From: Solea solea
Taxonomy: Eukaryota; Chordata; Actinopteri; Pleuronectiformes; Soleidae
Assembly: GCF_958295425.1 (NCBI RefSeq)
Contig: NC_081146.1
Coordinates: forward strand, 24,672,395-24,736,394
Length of the DNA: 64,000 bases
Reading direction: 5' to 3'
Shown here: piece by piece, positions 1-12,202 of the stretch
How positions within the stretch are numbered: position 1 is the stretch's first letter
Layout: the number at the start of each line of letters is the position of its first letter
The notes under the pieces: model-generated
Seen by the model: only the letters and a program-made list of their open reading frames with translations
Databases searched by the model: none
Told to the model about the DNA's origin: nothing
Program-made: the position numbers and the translations under genes

Positions 1-24
1 TTGAGTATAGTGATTCTGACTCAC

Positions 25-245
25 CTCGACATGTCCAGCTCAGTCCCAGCAGCAGAAACATCCTCAGAACAAACATCGTCAGGCTCTTCAGGCTCTTTAG
101 GCTCTTCAGGTCGCTGACTGTGAACCTTTTCTTCTCTCTGCTCCCACGGATCAGCAGCAGGACCGTCCTGCTGTTCTGCAGGGAAACTGGCCTCTGATCT
201 GCTGAGGCTCAGCTGTGTCTCAAAGCGTCTCACACTGCTGTAAAC
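25..245 (-). CDS. possible internal coding exon of an unidentified minus-strand gene
   Basis: On the minus strand this stretch is open for 73 codons plus two bases. It is preceded by a CCCAG acceptor (forward 246-250) and followed by a consensus GTGAGT donor (forward 19-24), so it looks like an internal exon with phase 0 in and phase 2 out. The translation is hydrophilic, acidic and rich in Glu, Pro and Ser, with a run of PEEPKEPEEPDD type. I see no domain and do not recognise the protein. It would be transcribed away from tap1. A chance open frame in GC-rich DNA is the main alternative. Confidence 0.33.
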
Positions 246-358
246 CTGGGGCCCTGCGGTGAAGCTTCACCTCAAAAACCAGACGTCAACTCTGAGCGGA
301 GTCGCCCAATTCCATCACCGCCGTCACTAACGCCGCCCTGCCCACTTTGCTCACTCAC

Positions 359-462
359 ATTTCTCTTTCGTCCTCTTTTTTTCTCAGAGGCCCTGCGGAT
401 ATCTGGACAACTTCCTGCCACTGTGTGGAGAAGAATAGCAGGGCGATGACCCCCATGAGCAT
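359..462 (-). CDS. possible exon with one membrane segment, minus strand (tentative)
   Basis: Reading the minus strand from an ATG at 462 gives a short hydrophobic run (MLMGVIALLFF) followed by polar sequence, ending at a GTGAGT donor (forward 353-358). It lies one short intron upstream of the putative exon at 25-245. The phases of the two do not join with the obvious acceptor, so they are either not consecutive or not both real. No family recognised. Confidence 0.18.
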
Positions 463-819
463 GAGTGAGTGTGTGTGTTTGCTGGAGGAGACGTTTTGTA
501 TTTTGTATTGTGTTTACAACACTTCAGTGTGTCAGGACACTGCGTAGTTTGAATTTGACCTTTTCAAATAAGCATGGAAGCTCACGCCCGTCTGTTGAAA
601 CCGTCCTCCAGTCAGAAAACCTCATTATTTTATTGAAATTTTAAAAAAATGACCGGCCACAGTAAATTATTTTCATCCAAAGAAACAGAAAACCAAACCC
701 TCTGAACAAAAAAAAATGTATTATGTCTTCTTATTTACCCCATATATGAAGCCTTCTTTGACCTTTTGACGTTTTTGTTTTGTGTTGGGACGATAACCAC
801 ACCCAGAGTCAAGATGGAC

Positions 820-975
820 ACCAAAGATGGACACCAAATTCAAAATAGCCGACTTCCTGTTGAGTTGGGGCCATGGTCATAATGGACTTTTTTGTTCGTC
901 TTGGGCTATCACAAGTTCCCACCAAGTTTTGCGAAATTCAGCGCAACTTAATTTTGGCTTGCTCCATCCACATTA
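820..975. repeat. dispersed repeat, copy A (partner at 46.16 kb)
   Basis: The stretch around ACTTCCTGTTGAGTTGGGGC, with the downstream words TTTTTTGTTCGTCTTGGGCT and TTTTGGCTTGCTCCATCCAC, recurs nearly base for base at 46167-46313 in the same orientation. No coding frame is evident. Two related copies 45 kb apart indicate an interspersed element of unknown class. Confidence 0.6.
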
Positions 976-2804
976 CGATCCATTAACATATGGACAGTGC
1001 CTTTAACAGAATACAAAAGGACTAACACTGTTATCACACCTATGCTAACTTTTCATGGAGGGTTTGTCTTGCCAGATTTTTTTCATCATCATTATTATTA
1101 TTATGATTATTTATTAGAATATTATATGTACAACATATAGAAACCAGCAGAGCCGTATAGAGCCAGTCGATTATTATTCCTGAAGAAATAACTAGAGAAT
1201 GACTTTTCACTGTCCCTCAAATATTTCTACAGTAGTCTGATAATGATGGAAATATTCACTACTATTACTATTAGTTTTCCAGTTGTATTGTGTGTATTTG
1301 GACAATGATTACTCAGTGCCATTCCGCTGCACGTTCTGCTGCAAAAGGTGTGGTCTTCAAAGACCAGTGCTCAAAATAGTAAGTGCGTGTGCAGCTCTGC
1401 TCATCCCATTCTTCTAACGTGACAGCATGGGGGAAAGGAAGGAAACTATCAAGGAGTTCAAAGTGTCTGCTGGGGCTTTGAGTCTCACACTTAACACAAG
1501 GTCAAATCACCACCAGAGGAAGCGTGTGCTTGAATTTTAAGAACTTTAAACTAACCGAGCCATAAACATAAGTATTGTCAACCACCTGATCACCCAGACG
1601 TCACACAGGACGAGAGGGCCCCATGTCACATTTTTACCCATTTGTCTATTTATAAACTCTCCACTGTTCAGTATAGCATGTAATTAACTCAAATAATGCA
1701 TAAACATGAGCTTCCAGGTATCTATCTAATGGAAAATGATAATTAAAGTTATGTACAGACTTTACTCAGATAGATAAATCAACATGGCTGTATGCTATAC
1801 GGTATTATTTCTTAAGTCAGTTTGATATTCAACAGTCATTTGATATTCAAAATAGAAAACTATTATGCACTTAAACCACTTCATTGAATTATGTCAAACC
1901 AACTGTGCAACACAGATAGTAATATCCCTCATGTATCGCAAGGCTTCCTTTCATTCATACAAGTTTTTGCTAAACTTAAATCTATTATGCTTCCTTATCT
2001 TTTGACCTGGAGATGTCAAACCACTTGTACAACGTAAAGTAATAATATCCCTAAGAATAAGACTAATATTAAATAAAGACGATATACATCAAAAACTTAT
2101 TCATATATTATGAATATTAGTCTTTATGTTACGACGCTGAAGTTAGCCTCTGGCTCACCAGCTTCCGATTCGGCACTTAAGGGGAAAGTTAAGGGGAAAT
2201 TAACTGAATGTGCAGTGCGATTGTTTGTCCACTGATTGTCTGTTTTTTTTGTGACACTTCTTGGTGTGAAAACATTTTAGCAACTATTTTATTTGTGAAA
2301 CTTTTATTTTATTTGTGAAAATGCTAAAGGGGAGATTTCACCGTTTTTGTTTTATACCTAGACCTCATTAGACCTGGTCCAGATCGAAAACCACTGTACC
2401 TAGTCTTCTCAAAACTGGACTGGATTCATCTACAGACCCTGAAGATTCATAAAAACACTGTCATCTGATATATGAAACCTTTATTCTACTTCAGGAATTA
2501 TCAACACAAGCTGCTTTCAAATCTTACTCTCTCTGCAGGCAATGACAAAAACGGAAACTAAGGAACGTCATCCTCTCTGGCGAGAGACTCTGAAAGTGAC
2601 AGTCACTCATAAAAGTCAAAGCCTTTCAAACAGTTGTCGCTAAACATGTTTGGGGCTGAGCTATAAGGTTGGCAACAAATATTGATTCCAAAAACTGGGA
2701 AATTCTTAAATTACAGTATCAGGCACATACTAAACTATACATTTAAGTGTCATAAGGGCTTATAATAATACACCACAACAGGATAAAAAGATGACCACAG
2801 TCCT
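976..2804. other. AT-rich intergenic stretch, no gene recognised
   Basis: No reading frame of interest, splice-flanked exon or RNA gene was recognised. The sequence is AT-rich with scattered simple tracts such as TTATTATTATTATTATG near 1090. It separates the putative minus-strand gene from the tap1 upstream region. Confidence 0.5.
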
Positions 2805-2998
2805 ACTAAGTCATCATTTAAGTTATAGTTGTAAATCATAATTATGAGACACTAAGTCATAATTGAAGTTATAGTAATAAGTCATAATTATGAGATTCTA
2901 AGTCATAATTTTAAGTTGTAGTAGTAATTCATAATTTTGAGATACTAAGTCATAATTGTGACATACTAAGTCATAATTGTGAGCTACTAAGTCATTTG
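2805..2998. repeat. short AT-rich minisatellite upstream of tap1
   Basis: About eight imperfect units built on the words ACTAAGTCATAATT and TATGAGA or TGTGACA follow each other here. Unit length varies from roughly 20 to 30 bp. It ends about 240 bp before the kappa-B site of the tap1 promoter. Confidence 0.65.
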
Positions 2999-3233
2999 AC
3001 AGCGTCACTGAACAAGTGACGCTGCAGTTACAGGTGACCGACACATGATGTCGCTGTTGTACCGTTTTAGAGGTTGACTTCACACCACTGTCACAGTATC
3101 CACTGTATAAAGTTACTCCACATGTGCAAAAGCACACTATTAAATGTTTTTTTTTTATGGCACAGATAAGATAAATATAAGCAACTACCGTTTGCAGAAA
3201 AATCGTTTTATTTTACTTGTGTGAATCATGGGA

Positions 3234-3268
3234 GGGACTTTCCAGAGAGGAGCTTTCGGTTTCACTTT
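3234..3268 (+). promoter_or_regulatory. tap1 promoter elements: NF-kappa-B site plus ISRE
   Basis: GGGACTTTCC at 3234-3243 is a perfect kappa-B decamer. Ten bases further, 3253-3268 read on the minus strand contains GAAACCGAAAG, the ISRE core GAAANNGAAA. This pairing is the known logic of interferon- and NF-kappa-B-inducible antigen-processing promoters, including mammalian TAP1. A likely untranslated first exon follows: a strong donor GTAAGT begins at 3437, and the coding exon's acceptor ends at 4720. The transcription start is not visible directly, so promoter assignment is inferred from motif and position. Confidence 0.7.
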
Positions 3269-3595
3269 GTACCCGCGTCGTGTCTGGAACCGTGCTCACC
3301 TCAGGTACAGCTGCCTCCCGGTTTGTTAGCTGAATATTTGTGTGTTTATTCACCTCAGAGCGTGAACTTGTAAGACATAATTCTCGCGATTGTGTTGCTA
3401 TCACCGGTACCATAACACGTTCGTCGGAAAGGAAACGTAAGTTTGACTTAAACGCTGCCTAGCTTACATTGCTGCTGTTACTGTAAGTTAGCATAAACTC
3501 TGACTTTGTATAATATAGATATTAATATTACGTATGTATGCTTTTATTCGTGTGTGTGAAAATAACACCCACTAATAAATAATAAATGGTGTGTG

Positions 3596-4565
3596 GTGAA
3601 AGTGAAAGTAACCTAGCACATAATTCAACAGCAAACTGAAAGTATTTTTTTTCTACTCAACGGGCAAACAAGTGCAGATCATAACTGTTGTTTCTATACT
3701 TATACAATGGTAAATGCACATGTTTAGCTATTATAGCTGTTTTGATAGTCGATTTATCGGTTGAGGTGTTTTTTTGCTCGCTTCCTAAATGTGAATGTGT
3801 TCTGTTTCTTGCATATAACAAAGAAACATTTTGGTTTGATTGTCTGACATGTTATGGACCTGTACGATTAATCGATTATGAATATAGTTGTTAGTCGCAG
3901 CCCTAAATGTTATTGATTGTCAAACTACTAAAAGCCTGACTTTGTATTGATGTATTGACACTCTGTCTAATCTCATCCTGTACAATTTTGAAGCATGTGC
4001 TGATCACTTTCTATTCAATGATTTTTAGCTACTTTGCATATTGAATTATTGAATATTATAGTGCTTTCTCATCGATTAGGCCAGTGCGCGATTAATTTCC
4101 TAATCGATTAATCTGTTGATTATTGTACTTAGATTTTTCTGATTCATATGTTGGTTCAGAAAATGTTGAAAAATGTTTCTCAAACCTGGAAATGATGATG
4201 TTCTCAAATGTCTGATGTTTATTTGTTATATGTGGAGCAAAGAAACCAGGAAATATTCAGATTTAAGAAGCGACAAAAATCAGAAATCTCTCAACACAGA
4301 TTTACAGATCTTTTAAATAGTTGATGATTCATTTAGTGTTGATTAAGTATTGATTAATCACATTTAAAGCTAGGTTAGAATCTGCTGTTTTCCTGTTTGT
4401 TTGTTACTGACAGCCTTGTTATCAATGAGAGCAAGTTAAAAAGAACTGCCTCTTTATTAAAGATTGACAGACTTATATTAGACTTTGTGTGTTTTTATTT
4501 CACAGAAATCAGCAGTGCAGGTGAAAGTGAAAGTAATGCAGCATCAGCAGCAAAGTGAAAGTAAC
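3596..4565 (+). promoter_or_regulatory. cluster of IRF-type GTGAAAGTGAAAGTAA repeats in the tap1 5' intron
   Basis: GTGAAAGTGAAAGTAAC occurs at 3596-3612, GTGAAAGTGAAAGTAA at 4521-4536 and AAAGTGAAAGTAAC at 4552-4565. Each holds GAAAGTGAAAG or a close variant, the tandem GAAA half-site pattern bound by IRF proteins. The sequence after the first and last sites is also similar (GGGCAAACAAGT, then CATGTTT and TGATAGTC), so the distal and proximal segments look like an old ~920-bp-apart duplication. Binding is predicted only. Confidence 0.5.
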
Positions 4566-4732
4566 TTCTCAGTCCAGGGCAAACAAGTTCCAATTATAGA
4601 TAGAATTTGTATAGTTGCACCTCGGCTGACAGGCATGTTTGTTGTTGTTTTAGTTTGGTATTGCTATGATAGTCAAACCACTAAAACCTGCCTCACTCTG
4701 CTTCTCATCTGTATCCACAGGAGCTGTGGAAT

Positions 4733-7700
4733 ATGCAGAAAATGAGCTACTTCTCCCCGCTGCTCCTTGTCTGCTTGGACTTGTGCGTGGTGTACGCTGT
4801 GCGCTTGGCGCAGCTCTCACCTCTCCTCACCCCGCATCCCTTCCTCACCCTGTGGGGAGGAGGAGTGATCCGGGCCTGCCTCCTCATCTCCCTCACTCTC
4901 TCTTACCCTGGATGCCTGCCGTGGATGAGGAGCCTCGCGGGCCTCCAGAGCGTAGGGGTTCTCTGCTTCGTCTTCCCAGTGTACACCACTCTTCTCTGGT
5001 TTCTGGAGCAGTGCACCATGGAGGAGCTTTGGGGGTGGCACTCGTGGGAAAAGGTGGGTGGCAGTGTTTGTCAGTTTCCATTTGTCAGTTTCTTGTTGTA
5101 AAGGCTGAGACCGGCTGACAGTGACTCTTAATACAATCATTCCTCACAACTTGAGTCATTTTTAGACGATTATTAACTTAATTTCCAACTATTTTAAGTT
5201 TTTTTATTGCATAATCAAAACAGGTTTTCTGATTTTTCAGCTTCTTAAATGTGCATACAGTGTTTTTTTCACTCCATGTTACAAAGCTGTTATTAAAGCT
5301 GAATAATTTTGGGTTGTGGTGGACACAACAAAACATTGGCGAAACATCATCGTTTCAAGGTCTGGGAAATACCAATCAACATTTTCTGGCAATGTCTGGA
5401 CCAATCAAACCAAGTAATTGATGAATTGAGAAAATTTATTTATTTTTTATTAATTTATGAAAATAATTGCAGGGTCCCCACGGGTCCTTGAAATCTCCCT
5501 AGCAAAGATGATGTTCTCAAAAGTCTTGTTGTGTCCACAAACCAAAATGAATCAGTTTTAATGATTTGTTTGTTATATGGAGCAAAGAAACCAGAATATG
5601 GACATCTTAATTTTGAATCTTTTTCTCTTTGTGGGTGCAGGTCATTCAGGGTTACGGCGTGACCGCCGTGGCCTGGCTCTACTGGAGCAGATACGTGTCG
5701 TCTCTTTTGACCTCCTCGGGTCAATACGTCGCGTCCCTGTTCATGAAGAAGCCCTCGGTGAAACCTGAAGAAGACACCGTGACCATTCTGAAGCGGCTGC
5801 TGGAATACTTGATGCCCTACTCCTGGCGCTTTGTTGTCGTGTTAACATGCGTGATTCTTGCGAGTTATGGTAAGTGCGCCACCGCTGTCATTTTTTTATA
5901 GAGTTATCATGCAAATATGACATTATGGTCATCTACATCCTGTTGTTAATGTGCCGCTAAATTGGGCTGCAACAACTACCTGATTAATTGGTTATTAAAT
6001 TAATCAAACAACTATTTTTATAATCAGTTTTACAGTCGGTTTTACACATTCATCAATCTTTCAGCTTCTTAAATGTAAACATTTTTCAGTTTTCTTTGCT
6101 CCAAATAGCAAAAACATGTATTAAATCTGAATAATTTTTGTTTGTAGATTTGAAAACATCACCATTTTGAAGTTTGGGAAACAATGATCAACATTTTTGT
6201 GGACAAACGATCAGTTAATCTGGACCATAAGCGACAGATTATCTGATTATGAAAATAATTGTTAGTTGCAGCCCTGGTCTATCCTGTACCCATAATGTTT
6301 ATCTTCCAGGGGTTGTATTGACAATAACTGTTAATGGAAGAATTCTTTTTTTTTTACAATATGTGATATGATCTGCTCTCAGGTGAGATGGCTATTCCTC
6401 GGTACAGCGGTCGTGTCGCTGAGTGGATCGATAAAGAGGAAGCACCTGACGCTTTCACAGAGGCCATTACGATCATGGCGCTAATGACCATTGCTGGGTA
6501 AGATAATAGATAGATTGTGTTTCTATCTCTGGACTGGGGGTTTTTGAAGGAAAGAGGCATTTTTTAGGGAGTGTTTTAGGTTATTGTTAACATTTCAGCA
6601 TTAAAATGTGTAAAATTGACAAGACTACGGTAATTGACTTTTCATTTTGGTGGCACACACTGCTTCTTGTCGTCTTTTGTGTCTTTCGTTTTTCTTCATT
6701 TCATTTGTCTTACTGCGCTTACTGTTAAGAACAGCTGTAACTAACAGTTATTTTAATAACTGATTCATCTGTTGATTATTTTCTTGATTAATAGATTAGC
6801 AAACATTATTCAGTTTTAATGATTTCTTTGTTATATGGACCAAAGAAAACTGAAAATGCTCAAATTTAAGAAGCTGAAAAAACAACAACGATTGATAAGT
6901 GACTACTTTAATATCTTTTTTTTTTTTTTACAAGATTTTGTCATAAATCTTCAGTTAAAAAGTAATTTTTATCATATAATTAGCTCAGCTTAAGTATAAT
7001 TATGCTGTGGATTCTTTCTTCCTATGCAGTTTTTCAATCATAATAAAATATATTACATGATTATACTTTAAACAGTACTAAAATCTACTGTGAAAACTCT
7101 TTTTTTCTGAAAATTCAGAGTTTGTGCTGTAGTGTAATAATAACTACTTAATATATTTGTCTATTTCAGTGCTGTTCTTGAGTTTTTGGGTGACCTCCTG
7201 TACAACGCCACCATGAGCTACGTTCACAGCTCACTGCAGGGAAACGTCTTCCAGGCAGTGCTGAGACGGGAGATTAGTTTCTTTGATAGCAGCCCCACAG
7301 GTAAATCATGAACGACACAAAGTCTAAGTAAAGTTAAGTCAGTCACTGCAAGTAATTTATGGACAAAACAATAACGCCTGGCTCTCATCTCATCTCATCT
7401 CAGGTGAACTGGTGTCGCGCATCACCACTGATACCTACGAAATAAACGAGGCACTCAGTGAAGAACTAAGTCTTGTGATGTGGTACACGGCACGTTTCGG
7501 CTTTTTGTTGTACTTCATGGTGTACCAGTCGTGGAAAATGACCTTGCTCACTTGCTTGGCACTGCCAATCATCTGGGTCATCCCCGAACTCACCGGAAAT
7601 TTCCACCAGGTAAACCCAAAATTCCCAGATTCCTCAAGAAATATACGCTCAGTAATCAAAAATTCGTTTGCATGCATTTTTTTGTGGCTCAGACTTAACT

Positions 7701-10700
7701 TTGTCTTTTTTGTCTTTGTATCAGACCATTGCTACACAGGTTCAGGAGGCTGTGGCCAAGGCCAACCAGGTAGCCACAGACACCTTCTCCTGCATTAGGA
7801 CAGTGAGAAGCTTTGCTAATGAAGATGGTGAGACAGAGAAATACAGACAGCGGTTGAATGACATTTACAACCTCAACAAAACAGAATCGATGGCCTATGC
7901 AGCCTCTTCCTGGGCCAACAGCGTGAGTTTAATATTGACCTGCATTTGAATGTATTTGCAATCATTACTAAGCTTGTAACTTTAGCCTCTTTAAGACCCA
8001 TTTCCTCAAAGCAGTACGGTTTGGCACATTTTGGTACAGTTCAATACAGTTCCATTTCATCACATACTATCACTTTCCCAGTGTCAAACATTGAGGTTAC
8101 CAAAATAACTGCTACATCCATACTGTACCTTTGGTATGGTACAGCATTTTTGTCAGCTTTCTCTTAGGGTACCAAGCTATCAATCAAGCAACTAATCAAC
8201 CAAGCAGGCAACAAACCAACCAAGCAGGCAACCAATCAACCAAGCATGCAGCCAACCAGCCAGCCAAGCAGGAAACCAACCAACCAAGCACGCAGGAAAC
8301 CAACAAAGCAAGCAAGCTGGTTACCAAGCAAGGAGGCAACCAGCCAACCAACCAATCAACCAAGCAGGCAACCAAGCAACTAAGCAAGCAGGCAACCAAC
8401 CAACCAAGCTAATAAGCAAGCAGGCAACCAACCAAGCAAGCAAGCAGGCAACTAAGCAAGCAGGCAACAATCAACCAAGCAAGCAGCCAACCAAGCAGGA
8501 AACCAACTAACCAAGCATGCAGGCAACCAAGCAACTAAGCAAGCTGGTGACCAAGCAAGCAGGCAACCAATCGACCGTTCAAACAACCAAGCAAATTACC
8601 TACTAACCAACCAGACTGAATTCATATAGCACCTTTCATACAAAGCAGTGCAACTCAAAGTGATTCCCATAACAAGGAACAACACAACACAAACAACAAA
8701 AGCTTTCCTTCATCTTGTGATAAACAACCACGTGTCAAGACAAAACCACACAGAGTGCAGGATGTCCCTCACTGTTGCTCTGTCTCTGAACATCGATGGA
8801 AGAGAATGCCGTCATCAATCCAATCCAATTCTATTTATAAAGCACATTTTTAAACCACAGGGTGGACCGAGGTGCAGTACATACAATGCAAATCAACAAT
8901 AAGAGGGCTAATGAGGTCTAATCAAGACCCAAATGTCAGCCACAAAGCATCAAATTAGGGTTAAATGAGTCTTAGAATTCCTGTAATCTGAGCCCAGCAT
9001 TAGTGGATTTAAAATACAGCTGGCACGCATGTTTGATGAAGTGAAAAACTGTCTTAATGTGCAGAATAAAATGCTAACCATGATTGTAAAATTTCTTTCA
9101 TGTTCTCCCAGATTAACACTTTGGCCATGAAGGTGTTTATTCTGTACTATGGAGGGACTCTTGTGACCAGGGGGACAGTTAGCAGCGGAGACTTGGTGTC
9201 CTTCGTCCTGTATGAGCTACAGTTTGCCTCAGCTGTTGATGTGAGCTGCCTGCCAATAAGAACCTTATGGTTTTGTTCAAAGTTTGCTGAATTTTTGCTT
9301 GACCTTCATGGGTACTTCTCTTCCAGGCCGTCATCAGGTGTTACCCAGAGGTGAGGAAGGCAATTGGTCGATCTGAAAAGATCTTTGAATATTTGGATCA
9401 GAAACCTCAAGTGCCAGCAGAGGGAACTTTGGCTCCTGAAAATCTCGAAGGACGCATTCAGTTCAAAAATGTCAGATTTTCATACTCTGGCAGCACAGAT
9501 GAAAACAAAATTGTTCTTAAGGTATGTGTGGATTTGTGTTGAGCTCCTAGTTACAGTTCCGACTGATTTCCTCTCATCATACGTAAACATATTACTCTTT
9601 CACACCAGGATGTGTCTCTGGAGTTAAAGCCAGGCCAAATCACCGCTCTTGTGGGCCTCAATAGAGCAGGAAAGTCCACCTGCGTTAAGCTGCTGGAAAG
9701 GTTTTACCAGCCACAAGCAGGCGAGATCCTCCTGGACGGGAAACCGCTGACAAGCTACACAAACCAGTTCCTACATGACAAGGTGGGTGCGAACGTGATG
9801 TGTTCCACTTTGAGAGGAAGGAATCTTCAGTTCTGCCACATGAGTTAGCCTCTGACTCTCTTTACTGCGGGTGGAGAGCTGGTCTGGCTGGAGAGAAGCA
9901 CTTAGTTTAATCGAGCTAAGGCCCGTAGTCCGACTAAGACAGGAAATCGGACAACTTGCCGAGTCCAAGTATACATGCGTGTGTCCTGTGTCCCTGAAGA
10001 TGGGTTTTGCTTTCATCGCTCCCTCATTTTACGATTCAGTCTCGCTGTTATTCTTCAACTGTTTTTTTTTTATAACGTACATTTTATTCAACAAAGGTAT
10101 CATTTAATTGTGCGTTTATGTAAATGAAGACATGAAGAAAACACTGACTTCTCAGCTGAAGCTGATCAAGTTCATGTTGAGTGTTTATGGAAAAAAAAAA
10201 CCCCAGAAGAATCTTCGAGAAGTCTTTCTGGACTTTTCCATAAAACCAACTGTTCAATCCTTTTTCAGACCAGGAATCAAGGAGATTAACTACTGATTTA
10301 AAAAAGTACAATACTATACAATCCACAACTTGTAAAAGGGAGTAATTGACGTCCTGAGGGTTTTTTTTAGCCATCACGCTGCAAGAAATTGACTATAATT
10401 CAAGATGGCAAATGTGTCAAGTTCTGCAGCCAAGACCAGAACATGAAAATGAAATTAGAGCCCAGAGCTGTGCAAGAATGATTATATAGGGAAGGTGAAT
10501 CACAATTTACTGAAAATGTTCTCCTCAGTGTTGACAATTATGCAGCTGTTGACTTTTCCTCTTTATCCTGTTTGTTTGTTTGTTTGTAGATTGCCGTGGT
10601 GAGCCAGGACTGTGTGCTGTTCTCTTGCTCTGTGCGGGAGAACATCAAGTATGGCTACAGCCACGCGTCAGATGAGGAGATGTACAGGGCTGCCAAGCTG

Positions 10701-11337
10701 GCTAACGCCCATGAGTTCATCCTGGGGCTGCCGAATCAATATGAAACAGGTTCACATTGAGCTTCCTTTTTAATTTTTCATGTTAATTCTCTCTTTTTTA
10801 AAGGGTTTATTGTTGTCTCCGAATATGAAAGACACTCATTGTTCCCTAAGGATGTCCATTAACTCATATGTCGTTGTGTTGCGTAGATGCCGGGGAGAGG
10901 GGAGGTCAGGTGTCTGGAGGCCAGAAGCAGCGCATTGCCATCGCTAGAGCTTTAATCAGAAATCCCCAAATCCTGATACTGGACAACGCCACCAGTGATT
11001 TGGACTCTGAGAATGAATACCAGGTAGGAAATTGCACTGTTCTTCAAATTCGACTAATTCTCTTTGAACTCTTTTTCTACATGTAACAAGTTGTGGTTGT
11101 ACCTGACAGGTCCTGCAGGCTTTGTTGAACTATACCAACAACTGCTCCGTGCTGCTGATTTCCAACAAGATGAGCATTGTAGAGAACGCCAGTCACATCG
11201 CTGTGCTCAGTGAAGGGACCATAAAGGAGGAGGGCAGGCACGATGAGCTGCTGAAGAAAGACGGCCTTTATGCTGCCATGGTGAAAAAGAACAACATGGG
11301 CTTTCAACGTAAAGAGGAGAGCAGCGATGCCCAGTGA
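4733..11337 (+). CDS. tap1: antigen peptide transporter 1 (TAP1, ABCB2), 12 coding exons
   Basis: Half of the ER-membrane TAP heterodimer that pumps cytosolic peptides to MHC class I. Exons: 4733-5053, 5641-5869, 6383-6497, 7170-7300, 7404-7609, 7725-7922, 9112-9240, 9327-9521, 9609-9782, 10590-10749, 10887-11023, 11110-11337. They total 2223 nt (740 aa, close to mammalian TAP1), all GT-AG and in phase. Residues 1-170 hold N-terminal hydrophobic helices; the six-helix core spans about 180-470 and reads [14 protein letters not shown] and [19 protein letters not shown]1-like rather than TAP2-like. Nucleotide-binding domain: Walker [10 protein letters not shown] (524-532), Q-loop Q572, signature VSGGQ (628-632), Walker B ILILDN (648-653). 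The catalytic Glu position is N653 and the switch His position N684, so the ATP site is degenerate, as known for TAP1. The start could also be the ATG at 4742. Intron 6 holds a minisatellite. Confidence 0.93.
5964..6275. mobile_element. MITE-like element with GGGCTGCAAC termini (tap1 intron 2)
   Basis: The element begins GGGCTGCAACAACTA and ends TAGTTGCAGCCCT, with inverted termini and an AT-rich interior carrying TTGATTAATT/GATTAATC words. It is about 312 bp with no coding capacity. Related copies or fragments lie near 4070-4380, 6731-6900, 11760-11920, 16906-17234, 18300-18470 and 20384-20642, so this family is the commonest one in the left half of the window. The superfamily is not assignable by eye. 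Confidence 0.6.
8165..8600. repeat. CAAC/CAAG minisatellite in tap1 intron 6
   Basis: About 430 bp of degenerate 4-mer units combine into phrases such as AACCAAGCAGGCAACCAA. The reading frames across it (Asn-Gln-Pro-Thr runs) are products of the repeat, not genes. A related array in the opposite orientation lies at 42.09-42.39 kb. Confidence 0.8.
8615..8880 (-). mobile_element. LINE 3'-end fragments (L2-like), tap1 intron 6
   Basis: On the minus strand the words TTTATAAATAGAATTGG and ATTGGATTGA resemble the terminal part of fish L2-type LINEs (a CTTTATAAATAAAATTGAATTG type end). A second similar end lies near 8620-8665. Only short 3' pieces are present, with no open frame. Confidence 0.4.
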
Positions 11338-12200
11338 TACCTTTGAGTTACACTCCACCCAATGAAGTCAAGGTAGTAAAGGATTGCGGATTAAAAAAAA
11401 GTCAGGACTTGCGGGATCAAAACTTTAGCTGCGCTTCAATCTTTGAACTACAAGTACACGGTTCATTTTTGACCCTATTAGGCTGCATTCACAATATTTA
11501 ATCACAGTTTAAAAATTTATGATTTCGGCTCCAGACCCCAAATATCGTAGAGCCTCGAAACAGAAAACATTGAAAACTTTTGGGCTGCATTTCATTTTGG
11601 ACGGTTTAAACTGAGATCTTTGAGAACAATCAGTATGTTTCCACATACTGATTAAGTCGAGCTAAATCATGGCGCCAGTTTATAAAGACTAGCAGGGTAA
11701 TCAGTTTATTGATTGAAGTGCTATGCTCGGCGGACGATATGCTTGGGGGTTTTCTGTAGAGCTGCAACTAAGTAATCTGTTGATTATTTTCACGATTAAT
11801 TGAGTAATCGTTTGGTCCATAAAATGTCAGGAAACGTTAAAAAATGTTGATCAGTGTTTGTTCCAAACGATTAATCGATTATCAAAATGGTTGACCATTA
11901 ATTTAGTAATGGATTAATCTAGTCATTGTTTCAGTTTCTCATTTTCTGGTTGATCTATTACATTGCAGAGCAAAACAAGTTTAGCTGGTGGTTAGTTGGT
12001 ACCATGTCAATTGCCATTCTGTGTTTTTAAACTAAAAATATTTAAAGGAATACTTGACTTAATTTGCATTTAGCTTTGCATTACTAGAATAGGGGTAGTA
12101 TTTTTGAAAAATTGTGCTTCCCAACCTCAGTTTCCCCTGAGTCGAGAAATATCTTCAGTGAAGTGTTTTAAATGTGTAGTGTGCCTTAAGCCAGTTTAAG
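11338..12200. other. tap1 3' flank, including a MITE copy at 11760-11920
   Basis: Sequence after the tap1 stop has no further exon that I can support. A partial GCTGCAAC-family MITE lies at about 11760-11920 (GATTAATTGAGTAATCG and CGATTAATCGATT words). Candidate AATAAA signals for tap1 are much further on, for instance 13623-13628, so the 3' UTR end is uncertain. Confidence 0.4.
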
Positions 12201-12202
12201 GT

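Noticed and set aside
4666..5140. Alternative long frames overlapping tap1 exon 1 on both strands
   Set aside because: Only the 4733 frame continues in phase into the next eleven exons and matches the TAP1 family.
8131..8412. Asn/Gln/Thr-rich protein in tap1 intron 6
   Set aside because: Low-complexity translation of a tetranucleotide array; the opposite strand is equally open.
4733..11337. Assignment of the transporter to TAP2 or another ABCB gene
   Set aside because: The GEMAIP core motif, the degenerate Walker B/H-loop and the intact SGGQ signature are TAP1-like rather than TAP2-like.
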